Positions 1 through 8,169 of a stretch of DNA of 19,037 nt are shown here, in pieces (the stretch's first letter is position 1; every line of letters starts with the position of its first letter). Source of the DNA: JAIBBG01 sp043748015 (GTDB taxonomy: Bacteria; Bacteroidota; Bacteroidia; Flavobacteriales_D; Sanyastnellaceae). The notes beneath the pieces were generated by a model that saw only the letters and a list, made by a program, of their open reading frames with translations, did not search any database and was not told the DNA's origin. The translations under genes were made by a program, and so were the position numbers. The stretch covers positions 1 to 19,037 of the forward strand of contig JAYTOA010000018.1 of NCBI GenBank assembly GCA_043748015.1, written 5' to 3'.

Positions 1-484
1 GAATGTTTGAACATGGCGTCATTATTAAGTTTCGCCAAACTTCGGGTGTGCTATTGTAACCTATTTACAATGAAGGGAACTAGAGCGATAAACCTATAAA
101 AAATATCGCTGACAGGAAATTGCAATGATATAGTGGCGCAGAAGGAATGCTTCTGTGTGCGTGACTACACAACATTTGTAGCGCCATAGTGCGTACTGAT
201 AACGCCCGGTAGTAAAGTCAATGATGCCTTAGCGCTGATGGTGTCTTGAGTTGGTATTTGAGAAAAACAACAAAGACAAGCGCAGAAGAAAATCGTAAAA
301 AGCAAATATTTTTTTTGCATAAAGAATTAGTTTGGACAAATATTGTAGGCGCGTTAGGCATTTCCAAATACTTGTTATGCCTTGACAAAACGGATTGCAG
401 AATTTTTATGAATCTATTGCTATGACTGATGAAAAAAAAGCATACGACATAATTTTCACCGGCAAGGAAAATAAAGTAAGTCAG
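1..484. other. Gene-poor leader region rich in short inverted repeats
   Basis: I see no convincing gene here; a 95-codon minus-strand reading frame at 218-505 has no recognisable domain and overlaps the DinB gene. The stretch is dense in short dyads: GGCG/CGCC at 15-18 and 33-36, ATTGTAA/TTACAAT at 53-59 and 65-71, AGCGATA/TATCGCT at 84-90 and 104-110, CAGAAG/CTTCTG at 139-144 and 150-155 inside TGGCGC/GCGCCA at 134-139 and 181-186, TGCCTTAGCGC with GCGCGTTAGGCA at 225-235 and 349-360, and AGGCAT/ATGCCT at 356-361 and 377-382. These pairings are directly visible. What they do is unknown; an untranslated structured RNA, a decayed repeat element or chance are all possible. No promoter matching the Bacteroidota TAnnTTTG element with a TTG box at the right distance was found. 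Confidence 0.5.
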
Positions 485-988
485 ATGAACTGGATTGACC
501 GACAATGGAATTTTGAAGATGCAGCGATGAATTACGATCGCAACGTATCGACATTGAATGATACCGTCAAGATTTTTCTAGAAATGATTGCCGACATCCC
601 AGCAGAAAAATTAAAGCTAAAACCTTCCGGTAAATGGAGCATCAACGAACATGCTAGGCATTTGCTCACTATGGAGTCGCTTTGGATAGCACGTTTGGAT
701 GATTTTGTGATGGGTTCGAAAACCCTTCGACCATGGAATGGAACCAACGCAGACACAGACGCTGGTGGATTCAATCAACAGCGAATTCGCAAAGTACTCG
801 AAGACTTCAGAGATGTGCGCAGTGCTCATACACAAATGCTTTTGGATTTTTCCAATAAGTCCAAATCATATCAATGTTACCACGAAAGACTTGAACATAG
901 CATGACATTGGCTGATCATGTACATTTCATAGTGGCCCATGATCTTCACCATTTGCAAATTGTGAGAAACTTATCCGGGAAACCATGA
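485..988 (+). CDS. DinB-like (DinB_2 type) putative metal-dependent protein
   Basis: This 167-residue protein matches the DinB-like four-helix-bundle pattern. The N terminus MNWIDRQWNF resembles the usual start of this subfamily. A first histidine cluster lies in NEHARHLL (His56, His59) and a second in AHDLHHLQIV (His152, His155, His156); these are the likely ligands of a divalent metal. Family members are related to thiol-dependent S-transferases and damage-inducible DinB of Bacillus, but no substrate can be read from the sequence. An in-frame ATG at 395 would add 30 residues (MQNFYESIAM onward) with no family character, so I prefer the ATG at 485, preceded by a purine-rich stretch. The stop overlaps the next gene's start (ATGA), so the two are almost certainly co-transcribed and translationally coupled. 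Confidence is good for the family and moderate for the start. Confidence 0.8.
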   Translation: MNWIDRQWNFEDAAMNYDRNVSTLNDTVKIFLEMIADIPAEKLKLKPSGKWSINEHARHLLTMESLWIARLDDFVMGSKTLRPWNGTNADTDAGGFNQQRIRKVLEDFRDVRSAHTQMLLDFSNKSKSYQCYHERLEHSMTLADHVHFIVAHDLHHLQIVRNLSGKP

Positions 989-1473
989 ATCTAAGAAAAG
1001 CATCAATAGGCGACCTTCCATCTATCCGGGATATTTACAACGAAGCGATTCGCAACACCACTGCAGTGTATGAGTATGAGGAATTCACGGATGCTTACAT
1101 GAAGTCATGGTTCATCGAAAAGACAGAGAAGAAAAACCCGATTTTGGTGATGGAATCTGAAGGTGAGGTAGCCGGATTCGCGACCTATGGCACGTTTCGA
1201 CAGAGGGCAGCTTATCAATTTACTGCCGAACATTCGTTGTACGTTCATGCGTCCTTTCAAAGGCAGGGAATCGGTAAACAACTCTTGATCTCGATCATGG
1301 AAGAAGCAAAATCGAACAAGATCCACACATTGATTGGCGGAATCGACGCGTCCAATATTGTCAGTCTGGCTATGCACAAAGAAGCCGGATTTATTCAGTC
1401 AGGACTGATCAAAGAAGCCGCGTTCAAATTCGATCGTTGGCTTGATCTCGTGTTCATGCAGAAAATTCTCTGA
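985..1473 (+). CDS. GNAT family N-acetyltransferase, phosphinothricin acetyltransferase-like
   Basis: This is a complete 162-residue single-domain GNAT enzyme transferring an acetyl group from acetyl-CoA to an amine. The acetyl-CoA pyrophosphate loop is visible as QRQGIGKQLL (residues 92-101). The DASN turn at 121-124 is followed by SLAMHKEAGF (127-136), and the end FKFDRWLDLVFMQ (148-159) is typical of the Pat/Bar-like subgroup that includes phosphinothricin and methionine sulfone acetyltransferases. In chromosomal, non-producer contexts such proteins are usually general amino-acid-analogue acetyltransferases, so herbicide resistance should not be inferred. The ATG overlaps the stop of the DinB-like gene by four bases, pointing to a two-gene operon. 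The 172 bases after the stop hold no clear rho-independent terminator, only a five-pair hairpin (TGAGG/CCTCA, 1550-1564) without a T-run. Confidence 0.88.
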   Translation: MNLRKASIGDLPSIRDIYNEAIRNTTAVYEYEEFTDAYMKSWFIEKTEKKNPILVMESEGEVAGFATYGTFRQRAAYQFTAEHSLYVHASFQRQGIGKQLLISIMEEAKSNKIHTLIGGIDASNIVSLAMHKEAGFIQSGLIKEAAFKFDRWLDLVFMQKIL

Positions 1474-1645
1474 CACAACGCAGACCAATAATTGTTGATA
1501 AAAACAGACTTAGCAACCCAAGCATTTCCCCTTATTGTTTGTTTCAGCGTGAGGGTGTACCTCAGTTGAAATGTAACTTGCACTCTTGTTTAACATACTG
1601 CATTAATAACCTCAAGGAATCCAAAAAAAAAACCCAATCAATTCA

Positions 1646-4489
1646 ATGAAAAAAATCTACCTTTTACTACTCGTGGTTTGGTCAACAACAGTTCTATCTG
1701 CTCAGACCTTTACCAACAGTTCGAATCTTCTACCAACTACCTACAACAGTGGGGGTTGCACAGGAGTAACTGACATGAACAACGATGGACTGGACGACAT
1801 TGTTATTCTCGATCAAAGCAAAAATCTAAATATTGCATACCAACAGGCCAATGGTACTTTCGTGGTAGATGCATTTGGCACCGTTTCCAATTCAAAACAA
1901 TGGGGAATGTGCATTGGAGACGTTGATAATGATGGTCACAAAGACGTACTGTCGGGTGGCAATTATGATCAGGTGCACGTTGTCAACATTAATGGTCCCG
2001 GCAATTTTGCTCAGGTAAATTACGCATGGGCGGATATATTCATGCAAGGATGCAATATGGCTGACATCGACAATGATGGTTGGTTAGATGCATTCGGTTG
2101 CCATGACGACGGCCACAGCGCGATCTTCCATAACGATGGTACAGGCTTGATGACCAATGGAGCGTCCATGATGGATTTGACTTTTTATCCGGAGATAAAT
2201 GGCAACGACAATAGCGGCAATTATGGTTCAGTATGGACTGACTTTGACCGCGATGGCGACATCGATCTTTTCATTGCAAAATGTCGTCAGTTTATCAATG
2301 ATCCTTACGATCCGCGCAGAACAAACGTGCTGATGGTAAACGATGGCAACGGCAACTTCACGGAAGAAGCGATGCAGCGTGGTTTGGTAAATCTTCAGCA
2401 ATCGTGGACAAGTGACTTCGCCGATATGGATAACGATGGTGATTTTGACATCCTCCTAACGACACATAGCGGTACTTTGGAAATCTACACCAACGACGGC
2501 GCAGGATATTTCACGAATGTAACCGCTGGCTCAGGTCTCGACGTGAGTGGGTTTTTCCTTCAAGCGAAAATGGCTGACTTCGACAATGACGGGTTTCTTG
2601 ATCTGATTCATTCCGGCGGAAGTCACCGTTATTTCCACAACAACGGAAATATGACGTGGACTCTGGGCAACAACACCTTTGTAAATAGCGACGTAATGCA
2701 CAGTTTCGGAATTGGCGATTTAAACAATGATGGATGGATGGATGTTTACGCTAGCTATGGCAGTGGATATGTTGACGCAGACATGGCAAATCCTGATCAA
2801 TTGTTTATCAATAATGGCGGAACCAATAATTATATCTCTTACGATCTTGAAGGAACAATCAGTAATAAAGATGCAGCCGGTGCACTGGTAGAAATACATG
2901 GTGCATGGGGTGTTCAGATTCGTGAAATCCGCGCCGGAGAAAGCTATGGTATTACAAATACGGCGAAGTGCCATTTCGGTATTGGTGCAGCAACAAGCGT
3001 TGATTATGTAGTCATTCACTGGCCAGCCGGTGGAATGAAGGTGATTGACAATCCTGCAATCAATATGACACACGTTGAAATTGAAGGAGAATGTACACCA
3101 CCATCAGCGAGCATTACAGCAGGTGGACCTACTTCTTTCTGTGCAGGCCAGACCGTGACATTATCTATCGCATCAGCGGGAGCAAATTACCTTTGGTCGA
3201 ATGGCGCACAAACGAGCACCATTACTACAGGAACTCCAGGCAGCTACAGCCTCATTGTTTTCGACAATGAAGGTTGCGCCGCGAGCTCTAATCAAATACT
3301 TGTTAGCAATGTAACAGATGCCACACCGACAATAAGCGTAAGTGGAGAACTTGAATTCTGTGCAGGACAAACCGTGCAACTGATAGCCAGCGAAGGAATT
3401 TCTTTCCAATGGAGCAATGGCGCCGACACACAAGCAATTTCCGTAACTGAGCCAGGCGACTACTCAGCGGTTGTTACTGGTCCATGTCAGCAATTAAGCA
3501 CGCCAACCATCTCTGTAGTGGTTCATGATTCACCTGCAAATCCAACTGTTTCCGATATCACTATTGACGCGGGTACAAGCGCAACATTCTCGATTTTCAG
3601 CAGCAGTGAATTATCCTGGTATGACAATGCTACAGCCACAACTCCTGTTTTCGTTGGTCCAAGTTTCACTACTCCACCGTTGACAGCAACTACTTCCTAT
3701 TGGGTAGAAGCAACAGCTACTTCAAATGTGAATCTTGGAACCGGCGGTAAAGTTGACAATTCGCCAGCTACAGGTAACTACCAGCAAAGCACAGGATACT
3801 ATTTGTTATTCAATGTTTTGACTGATGTTTATTTGAATACCGTTAAAGTTTACGCTAGTGGTGCCGGCAATCGCAGCATTGAAGTGATCGATGCAAATGG
3901 CACTTCACTCGCATCTGGCACATTTGCTATTCCTGACGGTGAATCAGTGGTGAATTTGAATTTCTTCCTACCTCAAGGAAATGGATATGGAATTCGCATC
4001 ACTTCAAACAATCCACAGTTGTGGAGAGATAAGGACTTGACGGTAGATTCTCCGTTCGCTTTCCCATATGACGTTGGTGGAATGGTATCAATCTACAATA
4101 CCAACGTTTCCGGAGCAGATTCGGATAACTACTATTACTTCTTCTATGACTGGACTGTTTCGACACCGACCTGGACTTGCACCAGCGGTCGTACAGAGGT
4201 ACAAGCCATTGTTACAGGGATCAATGAACTGACCAATATTCACAATTTGAATGTTTATCCAAATCCTGCTTCAGATGTAATCAATGTGAGCATGACTGCA
4301 TTGATCAATTCAAAATTGACGGTTAGTTTAACTGACCAAACAGGAAGAGTTGTTCAGACATCACAATGGAATGCCAGCAATGGCACAAACAATTTCACAT
4401 TTGATGTAAACAATGTGGCGACCGGTATATATCAATTGAGCATTAGTGCTGAAGGCAAATCTTCTACAAGAAGAATTGTGATTGAGTAA
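1646..4489 (+). CDS. Secreted FG-GAP/VCBS repeat protein with ASPIC/UnbV, Ig-like domains and T9SS sorting domain
   Basis: The 947-residue product starts with a Sec signal peptide (about 1-20, ending SAQ). Seven calcium-binding-loop motifs of DxDxDGxxD type mark a beta-propeller of FG-GAP/VCBS repeats: residues 43, 92, 140, 199, 260, 311 and 358. An ASPIC/UnbV-type module follows (about 405-480). Two similar Ig/PKD-like domains then share the phrase FCAGQTV (498-504 and 571-577), and a third Ig-like domain ends near 692 (ATTSYWVEATAT). A region of unknown fold spans about 695-858. The C terminus (about 860-947) is a type A T9SS sorting domain, with NVYPNPASD at 869-877, GRVV at 900-903 and ATGIYQLSI at 925-933. 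The protein is therefore inferred to cross the outer membrane by the type IX system and be surface-attached or released; adhesion or ligand binding is likely but not shown. A run of ten A precedes the start; no Shine-Dalgarno site is evident. It appears to be a single transcription unit closed by a terminator. Confidence 0.93.
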   Translation: MKKIYLLLLVVWSTTVLSAQTFTNSSNLLPTTYNSGGCTGVTDMNNDGLDDIVILDQSKNLNIAYQQANGTFVVDAFGTVSNSKQWGMCIGDVDNDGHKDVLSGGNYDQVHVVNINGPGNFAQVNYAWADIFMQGCNMADIDNDGWLDAFGCHDDGHSAIFHNDGTGLMTNGASMMDLTFYPEINGNDNSGNYGSVWTDFDRDGDIDLFIAKCRQFINDPYDPRRTNVLMVNDGNGNFTEEAMQRGLVNLQQSWTSDFADMDNDGDFDILLTTHSGTLEIYTNDGAGYFTNVTAGSGLDVSGFFLQAKMADFDNDGFLDLIHSGGSHRYFHNNGNMTWTLGNNTFVNSDVMHSFGIGDLNNDGWMDVYASYGSGYVDADMANPDQLFINNGGTNNYISYDLEGTISNKDAAGALVEIHGAWGVQIREIRAGESYGITNTAKCHFGIGAATSVDYVVIHWPAGGMKVIDNPAINMTHVEIEGECTPPSASITAGGPTSFCAGQTVTLSIASAGANYLWSNGAQTSTITTGTPGSYSLIVFDNEGCAASSNQILVSNVTDATPTISVSGELEFCAGQTVQLIASEGISFQWSNGADTQAISVTEPGDYSAVVTGPCQQLSTPTISVVVHDSPANPTVSDITIDAGTSATFSIFSSSELSWYDNATATTPVFVGPSFTTPPLTATTSYWVEATATSNVNLGTGGKVDNSPATGNYQQSTGYYLLFNVLTDVYLNTVKVYASGAGNRSIEVIDANGTSLASGTFAIPDGESVVNLNFFLPQGNGYGIRITSNNPQLWRDKDLTVDSPFAFPYDVGGMVSIYNTNVSGADSDNYYYFFYDWTVSTPTWTCTSGRTEVQAIVTGINELTNIHNLNVYPNPASDVINVSMTALINSKLTVSLTDQTGRVVQTSQWNASNGTNNFTFDVNNVATGIYQLSISAEGKSSTRRIVIE

Positions 4490-4517
4490 TATAGTCAACC
4501 TTAATTATCTGAAGAAG

Positions 4518-4544
4518 CCGTCGGGAAACCGACGGTTTTTTTTT
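4518..4544 (+). terminator. Rho-independent terminator of the T9SS protein gene
   Basis: A perfect seven-pair stem CCGTCGG (4518-4524) and CCGACGG (4529-4535) closes a GAAA tetraloop and is followed by nine T (4536-4544). It lies 28 bases after the stop at 4489 and works on the plus strand; there is no T-run on the other side for the minus strand. Confidence 0.93.
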
Positions 4545-4548
4545 GTTG

Positions 4549-4617
4549 GGTTACAGAGTTATTGGCTATTCAATTATTGTGTTAATCCGCGACTCAATAA
4601 CTAATAACTCATTAACC
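4549..4617. repeat. Inverted repeat of AATAACC-like units, 22-base arms
   Basis: Left arm 4549-4570 and right arm 4596-4617 pair at 18 of 22 positions by Watson-Crick rules plus one G-T, around a 25-base loop. The right arm contains AATAACTAATAACTC and ends TTAACC. It starts 32 bases after the stop of the minus-strand gene ending at 4650, so it could form the 3' end structure of that transcript. It is related in sequence to the repeat at 6319-6452. Confidence 0.7.
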
Positions 4618-4649
4618 AAACTAACCTATACAATCACACAGATAAGAAT

Positions 4650-6266
4650 TTAGAACAACTTGAGCAACAGTTGCTGATAGCCATAAAGGTCATTCGGCTT
4701 CGTGGTAATCATTTCCTTCAACAGTAAGATATTGTTTTGTTGCTTTTTGCTCAGTACTGCATACAAAAAACTCACTTCAGAAAGCACACGCAATTCGTCC
4801 AGATTATCGGGCATTTGGATTTTCGCTGCATTAAGAAATAAACGAATACATTCCTTTTGTGCCAACGCTCTATCTCCCTTGTACTTCTTTTTGATCAGCG
4901 CAGTAATATCCAAAACGAGATCGGAAACCGTTGGAGGAATAGTTTTTCCAAGGTTCAATGCAATGTTGCTTTCAGTAAATCTGAGCAAGGTCTTCTCCCC
5001 TGTCCGATATCCTTTTGTTGATTGAATCTTTTTACTTTCTCTTTCTGCGAGATTGAACAAAGTCTTTTCCAGCGGACGAAATCCATATCTGTAATAAAAC
5101 CAAAACGCGCCACTTTTAATTCCATCGGCATTATCTGCGCCGTATTGATACGGCTCCACTTCAAAATAGTCCACGCCAAAAGCTTGTCGATACACGCGTA
5201 AAATTTGACACATCACATACCCCGATTCACCACCACGAAACGCTTCAAGAATGTTGATCCCGAAAAGTGATCTTCTTCCGAAAACCCAACCACCACCATA
5301 CGACGCGGGTAAACCATTTTTGAATAGTGTGAAGCCTACATAGGATTCAGTTGGCAATTGACGAGAAGGTGTCATGCCGTAAATAGCTACGGAAATTCCT
5401 CGCTCAAGATCATACAATCGCAGTGAAGATTCATCCATGAAAGTTGTTGGATCCGTTTCACGAGCGTTCAACGTCATCATTATTTTAAGTGCATCAACAC
5501 ATGCATTCCTCTCTGAACCGGACATTACAACAGGCTGAGGCAATTCTGAGTTCAACAAAGCAACATGATCGAATTTCTTCAGGATATCGTTGTGATAAAA
5601 AATATCATCACGTACTATTCTATTGTAAATTTTTGAGAATTTTGTTGAAGTCGGTTTCACATCCACATGAATATCCAAACCATCAAAAATGAAATCTTTC
5701 ACGATTGGAACGTGATTCAGTGTGTTCAATTGATCTGCGATAAAAGACAAGCGTTGTGATTTATCAATGAGTAATTCATCCATCAACTCATCATTCTCCA
5801 TTCCCGTGGTTGTGTATTCTCGCTCAACCGCCGGCAGAGTTATTTTCAAAGCGTCGATTAGATGAAGCGACGGTTCAGTATAAGATTCAATTTCAAGATT
5901 GATGTCGTTACGCTCCAACATCCAGGTAATACAATCATGCGAGAAGCGCGTGTGAATATGCATCCATGGCAATCCGCTGTTGACGAAACTTTTCTTCTTA
6001 GCAGGCATTAATTTTTTAAGTTCTGTTGAAATGCGACGAAGTTCTTTCTCCACAAAATGCATCATCGCCTTATCGTCAGGATGTGCAAGAATGAATAAGA
6101 GCACATCGACATATTCGACCAGCACCTCATTCACCGGAAGCTTCATTTTAGATAAATGTCCAATCAGTGATTTCTTCGCAAGCAGCGAATGATCATCGAA
6201 TCTGTAAGAGGCTTCTCTAAGTTGTTGTGTTGATTTTGCAAACGTCGGTTTCATTGTAACAAACAT
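4650..6266 (-). CDS. Uncharacterised conserved protein with a GNAT-like C-terminal half
   Basis: This 538-residue protein has no name I recognise. The N-terminal half is mainly helical and charged, without a signal peptide or membrane segment, so it is probably cytosolic. The most conserved-looking stretch is residues about 309-400: a strand reading VGFTLFKNGLPASYGGGW, then GINILEAFRGGESGYVMCQILRVYRQAFGV, then VEPYQYGADNADGIKSGAFWFYYRYGFRP in successive segments. The order (strand, glycine-rich turn with RGGES, helix, strand, then N-x-x-G-x-K-S-G-x-FWFYY-x-x-GF) is reminiscent of a GNAT acetyltransferase core. I recall similar uncharacterised proteins in Proteobacteria, but this is memory, not a search. 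The start is uncertain: TTG at 6293, ATG at 6266 and ATG at 6254 are in frame, none with a clear ribosome site; I chose the longest ATG form. Inverted repeats lie on both sides of the gene. Confidence 0.8.
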   Translation of the reverse strand: MFVTMKPTFAKSTQQLREASYRFDDHSLLAKKSLIGHLSKMKLPVNEVLVEYVDVLLFILAHPDDKAMMHFVEKELRRISTELKKLMPAKKKSFVNSGLPWMHIHTRFSHDCITWMLERNDINLEIESYTEPSLHLIDALKITLPAVEREYTTTGMENDELMDELLIDKSQRLSFIADQLNTLNHVPIVKDFIFDGLDIHVDVKPTSTKFSKIYNRIVRDDIFYHNDILKKFDHVALLNSELPQPVVMSGSERNACVDALKIMMTLNARETDPTTFMDESSLRLYDLERGISVAIYGMTPSRQLPTESYVGFTLFKNGLPASYGGGWVFGRRSLFGINILEAFRGGESGYVMCQILRVYRQAFGVDYFEVEPYQYGADNADGIKSGAFWFYYRYGFRPLEKTLFNLAERESKKIQSTKGYRTGEKTLLRFTESNIALNLGKTIPPTVSDLVLDITALIKKKYKGDRALAQKECIRLFLNAAKIQMPDNLDELRVLSEVSFLYAVLSKKQQNNILLLKEMITTKPNDLYGYQQLLLKLF

Positions 6267-6318
6267 AAACGGAGGGAAGTTCCGATCAGTCAATTATGTG
6301 CTGATTGTAGCGAAATGC

Positions 6319-6452
6319 GGTTATTGGTTATTGGGTTATTCGTCGCATCGGAATACGCTTCTACGAATGACAGAGCTTGATGTTGACTGTTGGCACCGAC
6401 ATAACAATGCTCGCATCGCAGCAATAACCTATAACCAAATAACCTAATAACC
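6319..6452. repeat. Long inverted repeat of AATAACC-like units between the uncharacterised gene and pruA
   Basis: The left arm (6319-6340) is made of GGTTATT-type units, TTATTGG repeated; the right arm (6423-6452) contains AATAACC four times with small variations. The arms are complementary apart from one substitution and short indels, separated by about 82 bases. Within the spacer TCGCATCG occurs twice in direct orientation (6343-6350 and 6411-6418). The right arm starts 10 bases after the pruA stop on the minus strand. It may serve as a 3' end structure, or be a dispersed intergenic repeat element. Confidence 0.65.
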
Positions 6453-6462
6453 AAAAACTACA

Positions 6463-8091
6463 TCACCCAAGAAACGGATATCGGTAATCTTTCGCAGGAA
6501 CAAATGTTTCCTTGATCGTGCGTGGCGAAACCCATCGCAACAAATTCAAATAGCTTCCCGCCTTGTCATTGGTACCGCTTGAGCGCGCACCACCAAATGG
6601 CTGCTGACCAACAACAGCTCCTGTTGGCTTGTCGTTGATGTAAAGATTTCCCGAAGCATTCTGTAGTATGCGCGTTGCCTCATCGATGGCGTATCTGTCA
6701 TGCGACATGATAGCACCAGTCAATGAATATTCACTGGTCTGATCGACCATATGTAAAGTATCAATCCAGTTGTCATCTTCGTAAATGAAAATCGTAATCA
6801 CCGGACCGAAGATCTCTTCACACATCGTTCTGAATTTCGGATTGGTTGTTACAACTATGGTCGGTTCAATAAAGTAACCAACGCTGTCATCGCAAATTCC
6901 ACCGGCGATGATCTCGGCATCGCTTTGTGTTTTGACGAAATCTATAAACCCTTTTATTTTATCGAAAGCGCGCTTATCAATAACTGCGTTGATGAAGTTT
7001 CCGAAATCTTCCGGGCTACCCATTTTGAATGATTTTGCATCAGCGACAATTCTCTCTTTCACTTCTTTCCAAAGCGATTGTGGAATGTAAGCGCGACTTG
7101 CTGCGCTACATTTTTGTCCTTGAAACTCAAACGCACCGCGACTGATGGATGTAGCCACTTCAGCAGCATTCGCGCTCTTGTGTGCTACAATGAAATCCTT
7201 TCCTCCAGTTTCACCAACAATTCTCGGATATGTTTTATAATTATTGATGTTCATTCCGATCTCTTTCCAGAGATGTTTGAACACGGCAGTCGAACCTGTA
7301 AAATGCAACCCAGCAAAATCAGCATGTTTGAAAATGATATCGCCGGCATCTTGTCCATCTACGGTAATTAAATTAATTACGCCATCAGGCAATCCTGCTT
7401 CGCGGAATAGCTCCATGATGACATAGGCACTGTATACTTGACTTTCCGCAGGTTTCCAGACCACAACGTTGCCCATCATAGCTGCGCTTGCGGGAAGATT
7501 TCCCGCGATAGCGGTAAAGTTAAATGGTGTAATTGCAAAAACAAAACCTTCCAATGGACGGTACTCGAGTCTGTTCCAGATGCCCGGTTGACTTCCTGGT
7601 TGATCTCGGTATATCTGCTGCATGAAAGCAACATTGAATCGAAGAAAATCTATGAATTCACACGCCGCATCAATCTCTGCCTGATAGGCATTCTTGCTTT
7701 GCGCCAACATCGTTGCAGCATTCATCCGCATACGATATGGACCTGCAAGCAAATCTGCAGCGCGAAGAAAAATAGCGGCGCGTTGTTCCCAAGGCAATGC
7801 TACCCATTTGTGACGAGCAGCCAGAGCAGCATCAACAGCTTTACCGACATGCTCTTTCGTTCCATAATTATAATGACCAAGAACTTTTTTATGATCCTGC
7901 GGTGGACTCATCGCCTTTTTATTATCTGTGCGAACGAGCTCATTCCCGATGTACATCGGAACATCAATCGGCGCCTGACTGAACATCGCCTTATACATTG
8001 ATAGAAGATCTTCACGGTCTTTAGAACCCGGAGCGTATGATCTTACAGGTTCATTTTCCGGATAAGGAACATTGAAAACACCTTTTGGCAT
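6463..8091 (-). CDS. pruA: L-glutamate gamma-semialdehyde (1-pyrroline-5-carboxylate) dehydrogenase
   Basis: This 542-residue aldehyde dehydrogenase oxidises glutamate gamma-semialdehyde, in equilibrium with P5C, to glutamate using NAD+, the second step of proline breakdown. It has the ALDH4A1-like architecture: an N-terminal segment with RSYAPGSKDRE, the Rossmann region with ITPFNFTAIAGNLP (187-200), WKPAESQ (212-218), the FTGST loop (264-268), the general base Glu294 in VGETGGKDF, the nucleophile Cys328 in GQKCSAASRAY, and a C-terminal QQPFGGARSSGTNDKAG oligomerisation and binding region. Length agrees with the monofunctional form; no proline dehydrogenase domain is fused and none is encoded in this window. 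The start ATG at 8091 begins MPKGVFNVPYPENEP, as expected. A sequence TAATTTCG some 20 bases upstream resembles the Bacteroidota -7 element at five of six fixed positions, but no TTG partner sits at the usual distance. Confidence 0.95.
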   Translation of the reverse strand: MPKGVFNVPYPENEPVRSYAPGSKDREDLLSMYKAMFSQAPIDVPMYIGNELVRTDNKKAMSPPQDHKKVLGHYNYGTKEHVGKAVDAALAARHKWVALPWEQRAAIFLRAADLLAGPYRMRMNAATMLAQSKNAYQAEIDAACEFIDFLRFNVAFMQQIYRDQPGSQPGIWNRLEYRPLEGFVFAITPFNFTAIAGNLPASAAMMGNVVVWKPAESQVYSAYVIMELFREAGLPDGVINLITVDGQDAGDIIFKHADFAGLHFTGSTAVFKHLWKEIGMNINNYKTYPRIVGETGGKDFIVAHKSANAAEVATSISRGAFEFQGQKCSAASRAYIPQSLWKEVKERIVADAKSFKMGSPEDFGNFINAVIDKRAFDKIKGFIDFVKTQSDAEIIAGGICDDSVGYFIEPTIVVTTNPKFRTMCEEIFGPVITIFIYEDDNWIDTLHMVDQTSEYSLTGAIMSHDRYAIDEATRILQNASGNLYINDKPTGAVVGQQPFGGARSSGTNDKAGSYLNLLRWVSPRTIKETFVPAKDYRYPFLG

Positions 8092-8169
8092 GGTAAATAA
8101 TTTTGGAGTGCGAAATTACGCAGGAGAGTAGATAGAACTCATGAGCAGTATCAATAAGGACAGGATACA

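Noticed and set aside
225..360. Possible integron attC site (inverted pair ending in GTTAGGC)
   Set aside because: The 3' box fits GTTRRRY, but the 5' box reads GCCTTAG rather than RYYYAAC, no internal L boxes were clear, no second copy follows the GNAT gene, and no integrase is in the window.
395..484. Longer start for the DinB-like protein (30 extra residues)
   Set aside because: The extra residues do not resemble the family, whose conserved beginning matches the ATG at 485.
985..1473. Reading the GNAT gene as a herbicide or antibiotic resistance determinant
   Set aside because: Similarity is to the broad Pat-like subgroup; nothing in the residues or context shows that substrate.
1550..1564. 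TGAGG/CCTCA hairpin as a terminator for the DinB-GNAT unit
   Set aside because: Only five pairs and no T-run follows, so it cannot be supported as a terminator.
3134..3376. Near-identical DNA phrases around TTCTGTGCAGG in the T9SS protein gene
   Set aside because: They are explained by two tandem Ig-like domains sharing FCAGQTV, not by a mobile or regulatory repeat.
6260..6267. TATGTTTG on the minus strand, matching the Bacteroidota -7 element TAnnTTTG, with TTG 23 bases upstream
   Set aside because: It overlaps the likely start codons of the uncharacterised gene, so transcription would begin at or after translation start; chance is more likely.
7438..8001. 187-codon plus-strand reading frame
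   Set aside because: It is antisense to well-conserved pruA coding sequence and has no recognisable domain.
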